Source of the DNA: SLJK01 sp964567295
GTDB taxonomy: Bacteria > Bacillota > Dethiobacteria > DTU022 > UBA8154
Direction of reading: 5' to 3'
Assembly: GCA_964567295.1 (NCBI GenBank)
Contig: CAZMLU010000014.1
Span: forward strand, 1-34,613
DNA: 34,613 bases
Under the pieces are notes generated by a model, which saw only the letters and a program-made list of their open reading frames with translations, searched no databases and was not told the origin of the DNA. The position numbers were made by a program, and so were the translations under genes. Numbering within the stretch: position 1 is the first letter of the stretch; every line of letters starts with the position of its first letter. Below, one piece after another: positions 1 to 8,711 of the stretch.

Positions 1-49
1 TAAGTAATGATTAACATTCAAGGCTACCTTGATCAAGTGGGGTGTAACT

Positions 50-1231
50 ATGGAATATCGCTATGATGGTTTTGGGAAACGGAAAAGAAAACCATCTTTT
101 TGGAAAGGTATTTTGCTGGGCATCGCTGCGGGGAGCTTGCTGATAGCGGCTTTTTTCTTCTTTTTCGCAGACACCATAATTTCACAAGATAATATGAATG
201 ATGCCCAGGTGCCTTCAGCAATAGAAGAAAATACTGCTAACCAGGAAAGTGCAAATGTAGATGTTCCACAAGAAGCACAGGATTATTACCTGGCGGTGGT
301 GGAAGCTGCAGAGGCGGTAACGCCTTCTGTGGTAGGAATAAGCAATTACGGAATGGTTCATGACTTTTGGGGTAGGAGCCAGGAGCAGGAGCGAGGAACC
401 GGCTCGGGAGTCATTATTGATTCAAGCGGTTTGATTGTTACCAACTATCATGTGATTGAAGGTGCCGAAGAACTTATTGTTACCAAGGGTTCAGGCGAGG
501 AGCACCCTGCCGAGGTTATTGGAGCGGATCCCCCTACGGATCTGGCTGTGTTAAAAGTTGATGTTGGCGAAGATGGTTTGCCTGCAGTAGAACTGGACGA
601 TTCGGACAATTTGCGACCCGGGGAGCCGGCCATCGCGATTGGCAATCCGCTGGGACTTGATTTTCAGCAAACTGTTACCCAAGGGGTAATTAGTGCCAGT
701 AATCGCTCCATTACTATTCAAGGACAAAAGTTTACTTTTATTCAGACCGATGCAGCTATAAACGAAGGTAACAGCGGAGGGCCCCTGGTCAATATTTATG
801 GCAAAGTTGTAGGCATAAACACAGCCAAGATCGGAATGCCCGGAGTGGAAGGAATGGGATTTGCAATTCCCAGCAACAAGGTGCGGGAGGTTACTTCCGA
901 ATTGATAGAGCAAGGAAGAGTAAGCAGGCCTTGGATGGGAGTAAATATTACTAATGTTTCCCCTATGGATGCACAACGATATGAACTGGAGGTTGAGGAA
1001 GGGGTGCTGGTAACAGAAATCGTTCCGAATAGTCCTGCTGAAGCTGCTGGAATGGAGCCGCTGGATGTGATTTTGGCAATCGAAGATACAGATATCAGAG
1101 AAGCTGGTGAGCTTCAGCATTCCATTTATGAGCGTAGTATCGGTCAGACCATAGAAGTCACCCTGTTACGGGAAAACGAAGAAATCGTATTGTCTGTAAC
1201 TTTAGAGGAGATGCCAGAAGATATTAACTAG
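50..1231 (+). CDS. htrA: HtrA/DegP-type membrane-anchored serine protease
   Basis: Trypsin-like S1C protease of the cell-envelope stress response, expected to degrade or refold misfolded proteins outside the membrane. A basic N-terminus (GKRKRK) precedes one hydrophobic anchor at residues 18-40. The catalytic triad is visible as H134 (TNYHVIEG), D164 (PPTDLAVLK) and S242 (NEGNSGGP). One PDZ domain follows at about residues 290-390. The length (393 aa) suits Gram-positive HtrA. An in-frame TTG lies 21 bases upstream, but ATG at 50 has GTGGGG about 7 bases before it and directly precedes the basic segment, so I prefer it. An RlmH gene lies two genes downstream; in Bacillus an htrA paralogue also neighbours rlmH. 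Confidence 0.93.
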   Translation: MEYRYDGFGKRKRKPSFWKGILLGIAAGSLLIAAFFFFFADTIISQDNMNDAQVPSAIEENTANQESANVDVPQEAQDYYLAVVEAAEAVTPSVVGISNYGMVHDFWGRSQEQERGTGSGVIIDSSGLIVTNYHVIEGAEELIVTKGSGEEHPAEVIGADPPTDLAVLKVDVGEDGLPAVELDDSDNLRPGEPAIAIGNPLGLDFQQTVTQGVISASNRSITIQGQKFTFIQTDAAINEGNSGGPLVNIYGKVVGINTAKIGMPGVEGMGFAIPSNKVREVTSELIEQGRVSRPWMGVNITNVSPMDAQRYELEVEEGVLVTEIVPNSPAEAAGMEPLDVILAIEDTDIREAGELQHSIYERSIGQTIEVTLLRENEEIVLSVTLEEMPEDIN

Positions 1232-1249
1232 GAGTGTAGCTTGTAGCAA

Positions 1250-1289
1250 AAATATCGGGACGGGAATTCCTTTTCCTGTCCCGATATTT
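1250..1289 (+). terminator. Strong hairpin after htrA, terminator-like
   Basis: Arms of 17 bases at 1250-1266 and 1273-1289 pair with a single G-U, around a 6-base loop. The hairpin sits 18 bases after the htrA stop and just before the next gene. No clear U-tract follows, so it may instead be an RNA-stability or processing hairpin. Confidence 0.5.
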
Positions 1290-1316
1290 CATTAGTAAAA
1301 GGGGATGGGCAACGAG

Positions 1317-2231
1317 ATGACTGTAATTTTTATATTTATCGATGGTATCGGGTTGGGTAGTAATAGCATTAGTAATCCTTTTTGCACAGTGGATACGCCA
1401 TTTTTTTATTCTATACTGGGAGGAAGCCCTCTCTACATTGGTGCAGCTGATAAAGACTACCGCACCTTTTCCCTTGTAGGATTAGATGCCACCCTGGGGG
1501 TGGAGGGCCTACCACAGAGTGCTACCGGGCAAGCAACCCTTTTTACAGGTGAGGATGCCCCTTCCCTGTTGGGTTACCATCTGCATGGTTTTCCCAATCA
1601 AGAACTGAAAACACTGCTTAAAGAAAAAGGAATGTTTAAGCGCCTGAGAGAATGTTCACTAAAAGCTACCTTCGCTAATGCTTTTAGACCGTTTATTTTT
1701 AAGGATCTGAAAGAAGGATTTAAGGGAAGCTATTCCTGTTCTACTCTGGTAAATTATTACGGTGGCTTGCCATTTCGCAGTTTAAAAGATTTGCAAGAGG
1801 GTAATGCGGTTTATATGGATATCACGAACAGAATTTTGCCCCAAATAGGTTTTGAGATAGAGGCTGTTACGCCACAACAGGCGGGCGAGAGGCTGGTTAA
1901 CATTTCCCGGGATTACCACATGACTTTTTATGAGCACTTTATTACGGATATCGCTGGGCACAAAGGGGTTCCTGGTGAAGCGGAAAAAGCAGTAAAGACC
2001 CTGGATGCTTTTTTGGAGGCTGTCGCTGCTAACTTGGATTTAGAAAATGATATGCTTTTTGTAACAAGCGATCACGGCAACTTAGAGAATATGGAAAATA
2101 AATTGCATACAGGGAACCTTGTTCCTGCACTTGTCGCGGGAAAAGGCCGGAACAGGGTAACAGACTTCCTCGCAAAGCAAAAGAATATAAGTGGTGTTTT
2201 TCCCGCGCTGCAGGAGATCTTATCGCCGTAA
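1317..2231 (+). CDS. Alkaline-phosphatase-superfamily metalloenzyme (phosphomutase-like), function unknown
   Basis: The protein belongs to the fold of cofactor-independent phosphoglycerate mutase, phosphopentomutase and alkaline phosphatase. The N-terminal metal-binding strand reads FIFIDGIGLG (Asp at residue 9). A nucleophile region QSATGQATLFTG and the C-terminal metal site FVTSDHGNLEN are also present. At about 304 aa it is shorter than iPGM (about 510 aa) or phosphopentomutase (about 390 aa) and seems to lack the large cap domain, so the substrate is not predictable. ATG at 1317 is chosen because ATG at 1305 directly abuts AAGGGG, leaving no Shine-Dalgarno spacing; 1305 remains possible. 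It lies between htrA and rlmH on the same strand. Confidence 0.75.
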   Translation: MTVIFIFIDGIGLGSNSISNPFCTVDTPFFYSILGGSPLYIGAADKDYRTFSLVGLDATLGVEGLPQSATGQATLFTGEDAPSLLGYHLHGFPNQELKTLLKEKGMFKRLRECSLKATFANAFRPFIFKDLKEGFKGSYSCSTLVNYYGGLPFRSLKDLQEGNAVYMDITNRILPQIGFEIEAVTPQQAGERLVNISRDYHMTFYEHFITDIAGHKGVPGEAEKAVKTLDAFLEAVAANLDLENDMLFVTSDHGNLENMENKLHTGNLVPALVAGKGRNRVTDFLAKQKNISGVFPALQEILSP

Positions 2232-2299
2232 ACTAACTTCGCAACACCCCTTACCAGTTTCCAAATCAGCAAAAAGATTTTTAGCAAATTCCAGGTGAG

Positions 2300-2785
2300 G
2301 TGTTTTCAATAAATATTAGAATTGTAGCGGTCGGAAAACTGAAAGAAAGTTTTTATCAAAAAGGAGTGGATCATTACCTGAAGAGGCTTTCTCCCTATGC
2401 CAGTATTGATATAAAGGAAATCCCTGAAGCAAAGGAAAAAGGCAAGGGATCTTCTGCGGAGAAACAAGTTTTACAGGAAGAAGGGGTTGCTATTCAGAGA
2501 TATCTTCGTAGTGATTCCGTCCCTATAGTTCTTGCTCCGGAGGGGAAAAGTTTTTCTTCGGCAGAACTGGCGCTCTACCTGGAAATGCTACCTGTACGGG
2601 GAAAGAGCAAGATAGACATTGTAGTTGGTGGTCCTCTGGGGCTTTCTGGTGAAGTAAAAAGGAAAGGAGAACTACTCCTCTCCCTTTCTGAGTTGACCTT
2701 TCCCCACCGCCTTGCCCGGCTTATTATTATGGAACAGCTTTACCGTTGTTTTAAAATCAACAAAAGTGAACCGTATCACCGCTGA
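2300..2785 (+). CDS. rlmH: 23S rRNA (pseudouridine1915-N3)-methyltransferase RlmH
   Basis: SPOUT-class methyltransferase acting on the assembled ribosome at helix 69 pseudouridine 1915. Family hallmarks are IVAVGKLKESFYQKGVDHY at the N-terminus, IDIVVGGPLGLS (the knotted SAM-binding loop) and the C-terminal LIIMEQLYRCFKINKSEPYH ending just before the stop. The length of 161 aa matches the family. GTG at 2300 is the start, with AGGTGAG a few bases upstream. The next gene converges on it from the other strand 34 bases downstream, without an obvious terminator between them. Confidence 0.95.
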   Translation: MFSINIRIVAVGKLKESFYQKGVDHYLKRLSPYASIDIKEIPEAKEKGKGSSAEKQVLQEEGVAIQRYLRSDSVPIVLAPEGKSFSSAELALYLEMLPVRGKSKIDIVVGGPLGLSGEVKRKGELLLSLSELTFPHRLARLIIMEQLYRCFKINKSEPYHR

Positions 2786-2819
2786 GGGCTATCTTGAAAA
2801 TTCTGTAGAGTCTTATTGT

Positions 2820-3791
2820 TCAAGGCAGATTTCTTGGAAGTGTTTCCAGTTCAAGAAAATCTTGCAGCAGGCATTGTTCACTTCTGTGCTCACAAGGCTC
2901 AAGACAATATAATGGAGTAGACATATATTTCTCCCCTCTATCGGGGATAATGGTCACAATAAGGCCTTTTTCCAGGTTCTGGGCCAACTGAACGGCGACA
3001 TAACAGGAAGCCCCTGCGCTCATACCTGCAAATATTCCTTCTTCCCTTGATAGTTTCTTGGCCATGGCAAAGGCATCTTCATCGGAAATATTAATTTTGT
3101 CATCCAACATTTCCGGGTTATAAATCTGAGGAATAATTGCTTCATCCAGGTTTTTTAAACCCTGTATTTTATGACATTTGTTAGGTTCAACCCCGATCAC
3201 TTTGATCTCAGGGTTATACTCTTTTAAGCGCCTGGAACATCCCATTAATGTTCCCGTTGTTCCCATACCGGCCACAAAATGGGTGATTTCGCCGTTAGTT
3301 TGCTCCCAAAGTTCCGGGGCTGTTGTTTCGTAGTGGGCTAGGCTATTGGCGGGATTAGCGAACTGGTCTGGCATGTAGTAACGGTTAGGGAATTTAGAGG
3401 ATATTTCCCTTGCTTTTTCAATTGCTCCGTCGGTTCCCTTTTCACCAGGGGTGAGCAGAATTTCTGCTCCCATGGCTTCAATCATTTTGCGGCGCTCCTC
3501 GCTCATCCATTCTGACATTGTTGCCAGCAGTCGGTATCCTTTAACTGAAGCGACAAGGGCCAGCCCGATGCCGGTATTGCCGCTAGTTGGCTCCACGATA
3601 ATTTTATCTTTGGTTAGTATTCCTGCTTTTTCAGCGCTATTGATCATGTAATAAGCTATTCTGTCTTTTACGCTACCCCCGGGGTTGTAGCCTTCCAGTT
3701 TTACAGCCAAAGTCACCTTCGGGTTAGAATTTATCTTTTTAATTTTTACCAAAGGTGTGTCGCCAATGGTTGCTAGTAAATTTTGCTTCAT
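2820..3791 (-). CDS. cysK: Cysteine synthase family PLP enzyme with C-terminal Cys tail
   Basis: Fold-type II PLP enzyme of the cysteine synthase/cystathionine beta-synthase group, making cysteine from an activated serine and sulfide. The Schiff-base lysine is K42 in GGSVKDR, the substrate loop is PTSGNTG at residues 68-74, and the phosphate-binding glycine loop is GMGTTGT. The catalytic core normally ends near DRGEKYMSTPLY; this protein continues for about 28 residues with cysteines at 296, 300 and 307. Motifs alone do not say whether the donor is O-acetylserine, O-phosphoserine or another compound, so the symbol is provisional. It is monocistronic, divergent from the hydrolase at 4029 and convergent with rlmH. 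Confidence 0.85.
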   Translation of the reverse strand: MKQNLLATIGDTPLVKIKKINSNPKVTLAVKLEGYNPGGSVKDRIAYYMINSAEKAGILTKDKIIVEPTSGNTGIGLALVASVKGYRLLATMSEWMSEERRKMIEAMGAEILLTPGEKGTDGAIEKAREISSKFPNRYYMPDQFANPANSLAHYETTAPELWEQTNGEITHFVAGMGTTGTLMGCSRRLKEYNPEIKVIGVEPNKCHKIQGLKNLDEAIIPQIYNPEMLDDKINISDEDAFAMAKKLSREEGIFAGMSAGASCYVAVQLAQNLEKGLIVTIIPDRGEKYMSTPLYCLEPCEHRSEQCLLQDFLELETLPRNLP

Positions 3792-3847
3792 TATAAGAAG
3801 GTCACCTCCCCTTTCTTTACTATTTATGACTCTATTTTTTCCACTAA

Positions 3848-3856
3848 ATTATACCA
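3848..3856 (-). promoter_or_regulatory. Extended -10 promoter element for the cysteine synthase gene
   Basis: On the minus strand TGG-TATAAT lies 57 bases before the start codon, a typical extended -10. No convincing -35 was found at 16-18 bases. Confidence 0.5.
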
Positions 3857-3977
3857 TACTTTTTTAACGGAGAAATCATTTTTCTTTATTAATATATTGA
3901 GTTTTCTATTGCTCGAAGACATGCCTCAGATAATCCGGGCTATAGTTTTGGAAAAGATAGCGTATCAGCTGCAATTC

Positions 3978-3986
3978 TGATATAAT
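3978..3986 (+). promoter_or_regulatory. Extended -10 promoter element for the hydrolase/polyamine genes
   Basis: TGA-TATAAT lies about 43 bases before the TTG start at 4029, in the 237-base divergent intergenic region. It is the likely start of transcription for the genes from 4029 onward. The -35 region is poor. Confidence 0.45.
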
Positions 3987-4028
3987 AATCGCAAGAAATC
4001 ATGGTGAGAAAGGAGGGTAAGTCCTTTT

Positions 4029-4679
4029 TTGCTTTTTACAGAAAAGGGCGCGGATTTGATCTTGGAGAGACTGGAAGTCGGGCCTTTTGGCACCAATTGC
4101 TACCTCGTTGCCTGTCCCGATACTAAAGAAGCTGTTGTCATAGATCCTGGAGCTGAAGGTGATATGATTATTAAGAGGTGCCAGGATAAGGGGTTGAAGG
4201 TTAAATGTATTATTAACACACATGGTCACATTGATCATGTAGGGGCTAACGAAGATGTTAAAAGCTATTTTAAGGTGCCGGTATTTGTACATGAAGCTGA
4301 TCTTCCTCTGTACCGCAGCCCCAAATCAGGTATGGCACTTTTGATGGGTAACAAAGAGGTGAAACCTCCTGATGACACTTTTAAAGAAGGGGACGTGTTC
4401 CGCTATAGCAGTCTGAACATTCGAATCATGGAAACTCCTGGCCACACTCCTGGGGGAGTAACCCTGGATATAAACGGGACTTTGTTCCCTGGTGATACAC
4501 TTTTCGCTGGCTCCATTGGAAGAACGGATATGCCGGGCGGTTCCTATCGCCAGATTATTGAGAGCATAAAAAAACGGATGCTTCCCTATGCTGATGAAAC
4601 AAGAGTTTTTCCTGGGCATGGGCCTCCAACTACAGTTGGGGAAGAACGTAAGTATAACCCCTTTTTAACCCAGACATAG
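4029..4679 (+). CDS. Metallo-beta-lactamase-fold hydrolase (glyoxalase II-like)
   Basis: The zinc-binding motif THGHIDH places H65, H67, D69 and H70 in the active site. Further ligands are visible in ETPGHTPGG and GDTLFAGSIGRTD, and the C-terminal FPGHGPPTT. This architecture is typical of YcbL-type and glyoxalase II-like thioester hydrolases of about 210 aa. The true substrate cannot be read from the sequence. The TTG start at 4029 is preceded by GGAGGG with about 10 bases of spacing, which decides it over later in-frame TTG codons. It is the first of four closely packed plus-strand genes leading into the polyamine set. Confidence 0.85.
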   Translation: MLFTEKGADLILERLEVGPFGTNCYLVACPDTKEAVVIDPGAEGDMIIKRCQDKGLKVKCIINTHGHIDHVGANEDVKSYFKVPVFVHEADLPLYRSPKSGMALLMGNKEVKPPDDTFKEGDVFRYSSLNIRIMETPGHTPGGVTLDINGTLFPGDTLFAGSIGRTDMPGGSYRQIIESIKKRMLPYADETRVFPGHGPPTTVGEERKYNPFLTQT

Positions 4680-4697
4680 AAAGAAGGTGTTGCCGAG

Positions 4698-5156
4698 GTG
4701 AAATTGAAACCGGAGAAGTTTGTTATTGTTGCAGCTGCAGCTGAGGGAGGTCATTCCCTGACAGCTTTTGATTCTGCCCTTTTGAAGGCGGGAATAGGAA
4801 ATATCAACCTGGTTAGACTTAGCAGTATTCTCCCTGCAGCTTGCAGGGAGGAGAAGGAGGATATTGATTTCCCACCCGGTGCCTTTGTTCCTACCGCTTA
4901 TGGAGCTATCTGCAGCGAAAAAGAGGGAGAACTTATCTCTGCTGCTGTAGGAGTGGGCTTTACCCCGGACAGCTTTGGCGTAATTATGGAACATGCCGGC
5001 ACCTGTACTGCGGAAGAGTCCAGGACAAAGGTAGAAGAAATGATAAAAGAAGCTTTTCACAACCGCAAGTTGGAGCTAAGGGATGTTCAATTCAAAAGCG
5101 TTGAACATAGAGTGAAAAAAAACGGTGCGGCTATAGCCGCTGTAGCACTTTGGTAG
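4698..5156 (+). CDS. pdaD: Pyruvoyl-dependent arginine decarboxylase
   Basis: This is predicted to convert arginine to agmatine using a pyruvoyl group made by self-cleavage instead of PLP. The processing site is visible as LVRLSSILPAA, with the Ser-Ser bond at residues 42-43; cleavage would yield a short beta chain and a longer alpha chain. VGVGFTPDSFGVIMEHAG contains the conserved acidic residue region. At 152 aa it is close to characterised archaeal homologues. The start is GTG at 4698 after GAAGGTG. It lies directly upstream of spermidine synthase and agmatinase, which strongly supports the arginine route to polyamines. Confidence 0.9.
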   Translation: MKLKPEKFVIVAAAAEGGHSLTAFDSALLKAGIGNINLVRLSSILPAACREEKEDIDFPPGAFVPTAYGAICSEKEGELISAAVGVGFTPDSFGVIMEHAGTCTAEESRTKVEEMIKEAFHNRKLELRDVQFKSVEHRVKKNGAAIAAVALW

Positions 5157-5196
5157 TCGGATAAAGAAATATTCGTTAAAGGTCGGTGATAGTATT

Positions 5197-6060
5197 TTGG
5201 AGATGGAATTGTGGTTTACGGAAAAGCAAACTTCTAACTTGGGGCTAAACTTAAAAGTTAAGGAGACCTTATTCTGTGCCCAATCAGAATTTCAAGAAAT
5301 AGCTATACTTGATACAGAACAGTACGGCCGCATGCTTGTTTTAGACGGCATGGTACAGACGACTGTTTCCGATGAGTTTGTTTACCATGAGATGATCGCT
5401 CATGTGCCTATGAGAACCCATCCGCAACCGCAAGATATCCTGGTTATCGGTGGTGGAGATGGAGGTGTTGTACGGGAACTTTGCCGCTACCCTTATATTT
5501 CTTCAGTAACCCTGGCTGAAATTGACGGTGACGTAGTTGAGACTGCCAGACGGTTTTTGCCTGAGATCAGCCTTGCCTTGGATGATCCCAGGGTGGAGAT
5601 TAAGGTTACCGATGGAGTGCAGTTTATCAGCTCAGCGGAGGAGGGTTATTATGATGTGGTAATAATCGATTCTACTGAACCCATGGGACCGGCAGAAGGT
5701 CTTTTTAACAAAGCTTTTTACCAGGACATCTTTAAAGCGCTTAAGAAGGACGGTCTTGTGGTTGCACAGACAGAGTCTCCTTTTGTTAATGCATCCCTTA
5801 TCAGCAGGGTCTTTCACTCCATAAACGCAATTTTTCCTATCTGTCATCTTTATCTTGCTCCTGTGCCTACCTATCCTAGTGGCCTCTGGAGTTTTACTAT
5901 GGGTTCAAAGCAATACAGCCCCCTTACCCCTCGGGGAGAATATCTCCCAGAGGGGATAAAATATTATACGCCAGAAATGCATTTTAGCTCCTTTTCTCTC
6001 CCCCTTTTTGTGCAGGAACTGGTAAAAGACACCCCAAAAAATACAGAAAAGGAGGGCTGA
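5197..6060 (+). CDS. speE: Spermidine synthase (aminopropyltransferase)
   Basis: Transfers an aminopropyl group from decarboxylated SAM to putrescine. The N-terminus ELWFTEKQTSNLGL is the standard family beginning. The nucleotide-binding motif is VIGGGDGGVVRE and the putrescine-site motif is DSTEPMGPAEGLF. The length of 287 aa is normal. TTG at 5197 (Shine-Dalgarno-like AAAGGTCGGTGA) is favoured over ATG at 5203, which sits directly on GGAG; the two differ by two residues. It lies between the arginine decarboxylase and agmatinase genes. The speD gene needed to make decarboxylated SAM is not in this window. Confidence 0.95.
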   Translation: MEMELWFTEKQTSNLGLNLKVKETLFCAQSEFQEIAILDTEQYGRMLVLDGMVQTTVSDEFVYHEMIAHVPMRTHPQPQDILVIGGGDGGVVRELCRYPYISSVTLAEIDGDVVETARRFLPEISLALDDPRVEIKVTDGVQFISSAEEGYYDVVIIDSTEPMGPAEGLFNKAFYQDIFKALKKDGLVVAQTESPFVNASLISRVFHSINAIFPICHLYLAPVPTYPSGLWSFTMGSKQYSPLTPRGEYLPEGIKYYTPEMHFSSFSLPLFVQELVKDTPKNTEKEG

Positions 6061-6064
6061 GTTT

Positions 6065-6934
6065 TTGAATTTTAAGGGATTTCCCTCTGTCGAGAACAAG
6101 GGTCTATTTATGGCCGCCCGCCAGGAAATAAAAAAAGGAGATTTTGTTCTTCTAGGGGTTCCTTTGGATGATACTGGTTCTTTTAGAACGGGCAGCCGGT
6201 TTGCTCCAGAACAGCTCAGGGCAGTGTCAAGGGCCCTTGAAGAGTACAGTATGCTGAGGGGAAAAGATCTTAGGGACATATCTTTTTTTGACGGAGGCGA
6301 CCTATTGCTTGCACCAGGGAATTTACTTGGTTCTGTGGAAACTATATCTCAGGCGGTTGCATCTTTGTTAAAGGCCGGTCAAAGGCCTTTCCTGTTAGGA
6401 GGAGAGCATACTGTTACTGTGCCGGCTGTAAAGGAATGTCAAAAATATCACGGAGAGGTTAGCGTGCTATTTTTTGATGCTCATGCCGATCTGCGTTCTT
6501 CTTATGGAGGGGTGGAGTTTTCTCATGCCTGTACTGCTTACCAGCTACGGCAAATGCAAAGGGTATTCCTATATCAATTTGGAGTTCGTTCCGCGGATGA
6601 GGAGGAACTATCTTTCGCCCGTGAAGGTTGTTTTTTCCCATATAATATTAAAGAATCCTTGAAGTCTATTCTTCCGACACTGAAAGACAGCTATATCTAT
6701 ATAACTCTGGATATGGACGTGATTGACCCCGCTTTTGCCCCTGGAGTTTCTTCACCGGAGCCTGGAGGCATTTCCGCAGCAGAAATTTTAGAGATATTTT
6801 CTCTTCTAGAACCATATCAGAAGCAGGTTGTTGGTTTTGACCTTGTAGAGATCTGCCCTTTTTATGATTTTTCGCAAATAACTACCTTGCTCGGAGCAAA
6901 AATTGTGCGTGAGGCCTTATTAACTTTTTTATAA
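6065..6934 (+). CDS. speB: Agmatinase (ureohydrolase)
   Basis: Binuclear-manganese ureohydrolase splitting agmatine into putrescine and urea. All six expected metal ligands are seen: H115 in GGEH, D138/H140/D142 in DAHAD, and D216/D218 in TLDMDVIDPAFAPG. The family also contains arginase and guanidinobutyrase, but the neighbours (arginine decarboxylase and spermidine synthase) point to agmatine. The TTG start at 6065 has AGGAGGG about 8 bases upstream, and the gene starts only 4 bases after the speE stop, consistent with co-transcription. Confidence 0.92.
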   Translation: MNFKGFPSVENKGLFMAARQEIKKGDFVLLGVPLDDTGSFRTGSRFAPEQLRAVSRALEEYSMLRGKDLRDISFFDGGDLLLAPGNLLGSVETISQAVASLLKAGQRPFLLGGEHTVTVPAVKECQKYHGEVSVLFFDAHADLRSSYGGVEFSHACTAYQLRQMQRVFLYQFGVRSADEEELSFAREGCFFPYNIKESLKSILPTLKDSYIYITLDMDVIDPAFAPGVSSPEPGGISAAEILEIFSLLEPYQKQVVGFDLVEICPFYDFSQITTLLGAKIVREALLTFL

Positions 6935-7052
6935 ATTCGGGAGTAGTATATACCAGGTTTATATAACTAAGCAGTTACAGATGGGCTTTGAGTATGAAAA
7001 GCTAAGTGATAGCGGAATGAAAAGGGAATGAAAGGGAAAGGAGAGTGGGAAC

Positions 7053-8675
7053 TTGGCTTTAAAATATATATTTATCACTGGCGGTGTAGTATCTTCTCTA
7101 GGCAAAGGGATAACTGCAGCCTCCCTGGGTCGTCTCTTAAAGAGCCGCGGGATTAGTGTGAGCATCCAGAAATTAGACCCCTATATTAATGTAGACCCAG
7201 GTACTATGAGCCCTTACCAGCACGGGGAAGTTTTTATAACCGATGACGGCGCGGAGACAGATCTTGATCTTGGGCATTATGAACGGTTTATTGATTCTAA
7301 CTTAACCAGGCATAATAATGTTACCACAGGAATGATTTACTGGTCGGTGATCAATAAGGAACGCCGGGGTGATTATCTTGGGGGAACAGTGCAGGTAATT
7401 CCCCATATTACTAACGAGATCAAGGAAAGTATTATGAGGGCAGGAAAAGATCCTTATGTTGAAGTGGTTATTACGGAGATCGGCGGTACAGTGGGGGATA
7501 TTGAAAGTTTACCCTTTTTAGAGGCCATACGACAGATGAAAACCGACCTGGGCCGAGAAAATGTTTGTTATATTCATGTTACCCTGGTTCCTTTTTTGCA
7601 ATCTACAGGGGAGATCAAAACAAAGCCTACGCAGCACAGCGTTAAAGAACTGCGCAGTATTGGTATCCAACCCGATATTATTGTTTCTCGCACTGATCAT
7701 CCTCTTTCGGAAGATTTAAGGGAGAAAATTGCCCTTTTTTGCGATACTAAATCCCGTGAAGTTATCGAAAACCGAAGTGTAAAGAATATATATCAGGTGC
7801 CGCTACTTCTTATGAAAGAAGGATTGGATGACATTGTCATGGAAAAATTAAGCCTGAAAAAAAGGGACGCGGAACTGCTTGACTGGATAGAAATGGTTGA
7901 CAAGATAAATTCCCTGGAAGGAATAGTTACCATAGCCCTGGTAGGCAAGTATACGGCGTTAAAGGATGCTTATCTTAGCATTTTAGAAGCCCTCTGTCAC
8001 GCCGGGATAGTCCATGAAGTGAACGTTGATATTCGCTGGATAGATGCAGAAGAGGTGGAAAATTGCTCTTCTGAAAAAGAGTTGACTGAACTTTTTGAAG
8101 GAGTGAATGGAATCCTGGTGCCCGGTGGGTTTGGGGAAAGGGGAGTTGAAGGTAAAATACAAAGCGTGCGTTTTGCCCGGGAGCGGGGAGTACCTTTTTT
8201 AGGGCTTTGCTTGGGTTTGCACTGTGCAGTTATAGAAATGGCTCGCCACGTTTGCGGCTTAAGTAGAGCGCATTCCGTAGAGTTTGATACTCATGCGGCT
8301 TTTCCGGTTATTGATCTACTGCCGGAACAGAGAGATATTTCCCAAAAGGGCGGAACCATGAGGCGAGGGTTGTACCCGTGCAAACTGGAAAACAAGAGCA
8401 AGGCATTTAATGCTTACCGGGAAGAAATCATCTATGAAAGGCACAGGCATCGTTTTGAGGTGAACAATTATTTCAGAAATGAGCTTCAGGAGAACGGGAT
8501 GCACTTTAGCGGCATTTCTCCTGATGGACGCCTGGTGGAGATAGTTGAATTAAGGGACCATCCCTGGTTTGTAGCTGTGCAGTTTCATCCTGAATTTAAA
8601 TCGCGCCCCAACAGGGCACATCCACTTTTTAGGGATTTTATTGGTGTAGCCCTGCAGCAAAAAGAAAAAAATTAA
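7053..8675 (+). CDS. pyrG: CTP synthase
   Basis: Makes CTP from UTP, ATP and glutamine. The N-terminal amidoligase domain has the P-loop GGVVSSLGKGITAASLG and DPYINVDPGTMSPYQHGEVF. The C-terminal class I glutaminase domain has the Cys nucleophile in LGLCLGLHCAVIE and the HPE dyad in VQFHPEFKS. At 540 aa it is full length. The TTG start at 7053 is preceded by AAAGGAGAG. The 118-base upstream leader contains purine-rich repeats, but I saw no convincing attenuator. A 100-base assembly gap lies 51 bases after the stop, so any terminator could be hidden there. Confidence 0.97.
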   Translation: MALKYIFITGGVVSSLGKGITAASLGRLLKSRGISVSIQKLDPYINVDPGTMSPYQHGEVFITDDGAETDLDLGHYERFIDSNLTRHNNVTTGMIYWSVINKERRGDYLGGTVQVIPHITNEIKESIMRAGKDPYVEVVITEIGGTVGDIESLPFLEAIRQMKTDLGRENVCYIHVTLVPFLQSTGEIKTKPTQHSVKELRSIGIQPDIIVSRTDHPLSEDLREKIALFCDTKSREVIENRSVKNIYQVPLLLMKEGLDDIVMEKLSLKKRDAELLDWIEMVDKINSLEGIVTIALVGKYTALKDAYLSILEALCHAGIVHEVNVDIRWIDAEEVENCSSEKELTELFEGVNGILVPGGFGERGVEGKIQSVRFARERGVPFLGLCLGLHCAVIEMARHVCGLSRAHSVEFDTHAAFPVIDLLPEQRDISQKGGTMRRGLYPCKLENKSKAFNAYREEIIYERHRHRFEVNNYFRNELQENGMHFSGISPDGRLVEIVELRDHPWFVAVQFHPEFKSRPNRAHPLFRDFIGVALQQKEKN

Positions 8676-8711
8676 CTTTTTTATTACGGATTAAGCAGGA
8701 ATGATCAGCGA

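Noticed and set aside
6935..7052. pyrG attenuator or reiterative-transcription leader as in Bacillus
   Set aside because: GGGCTTT occurs in the leader, but no -10 lies at the right distance and no terminator hairpin was found before the start.
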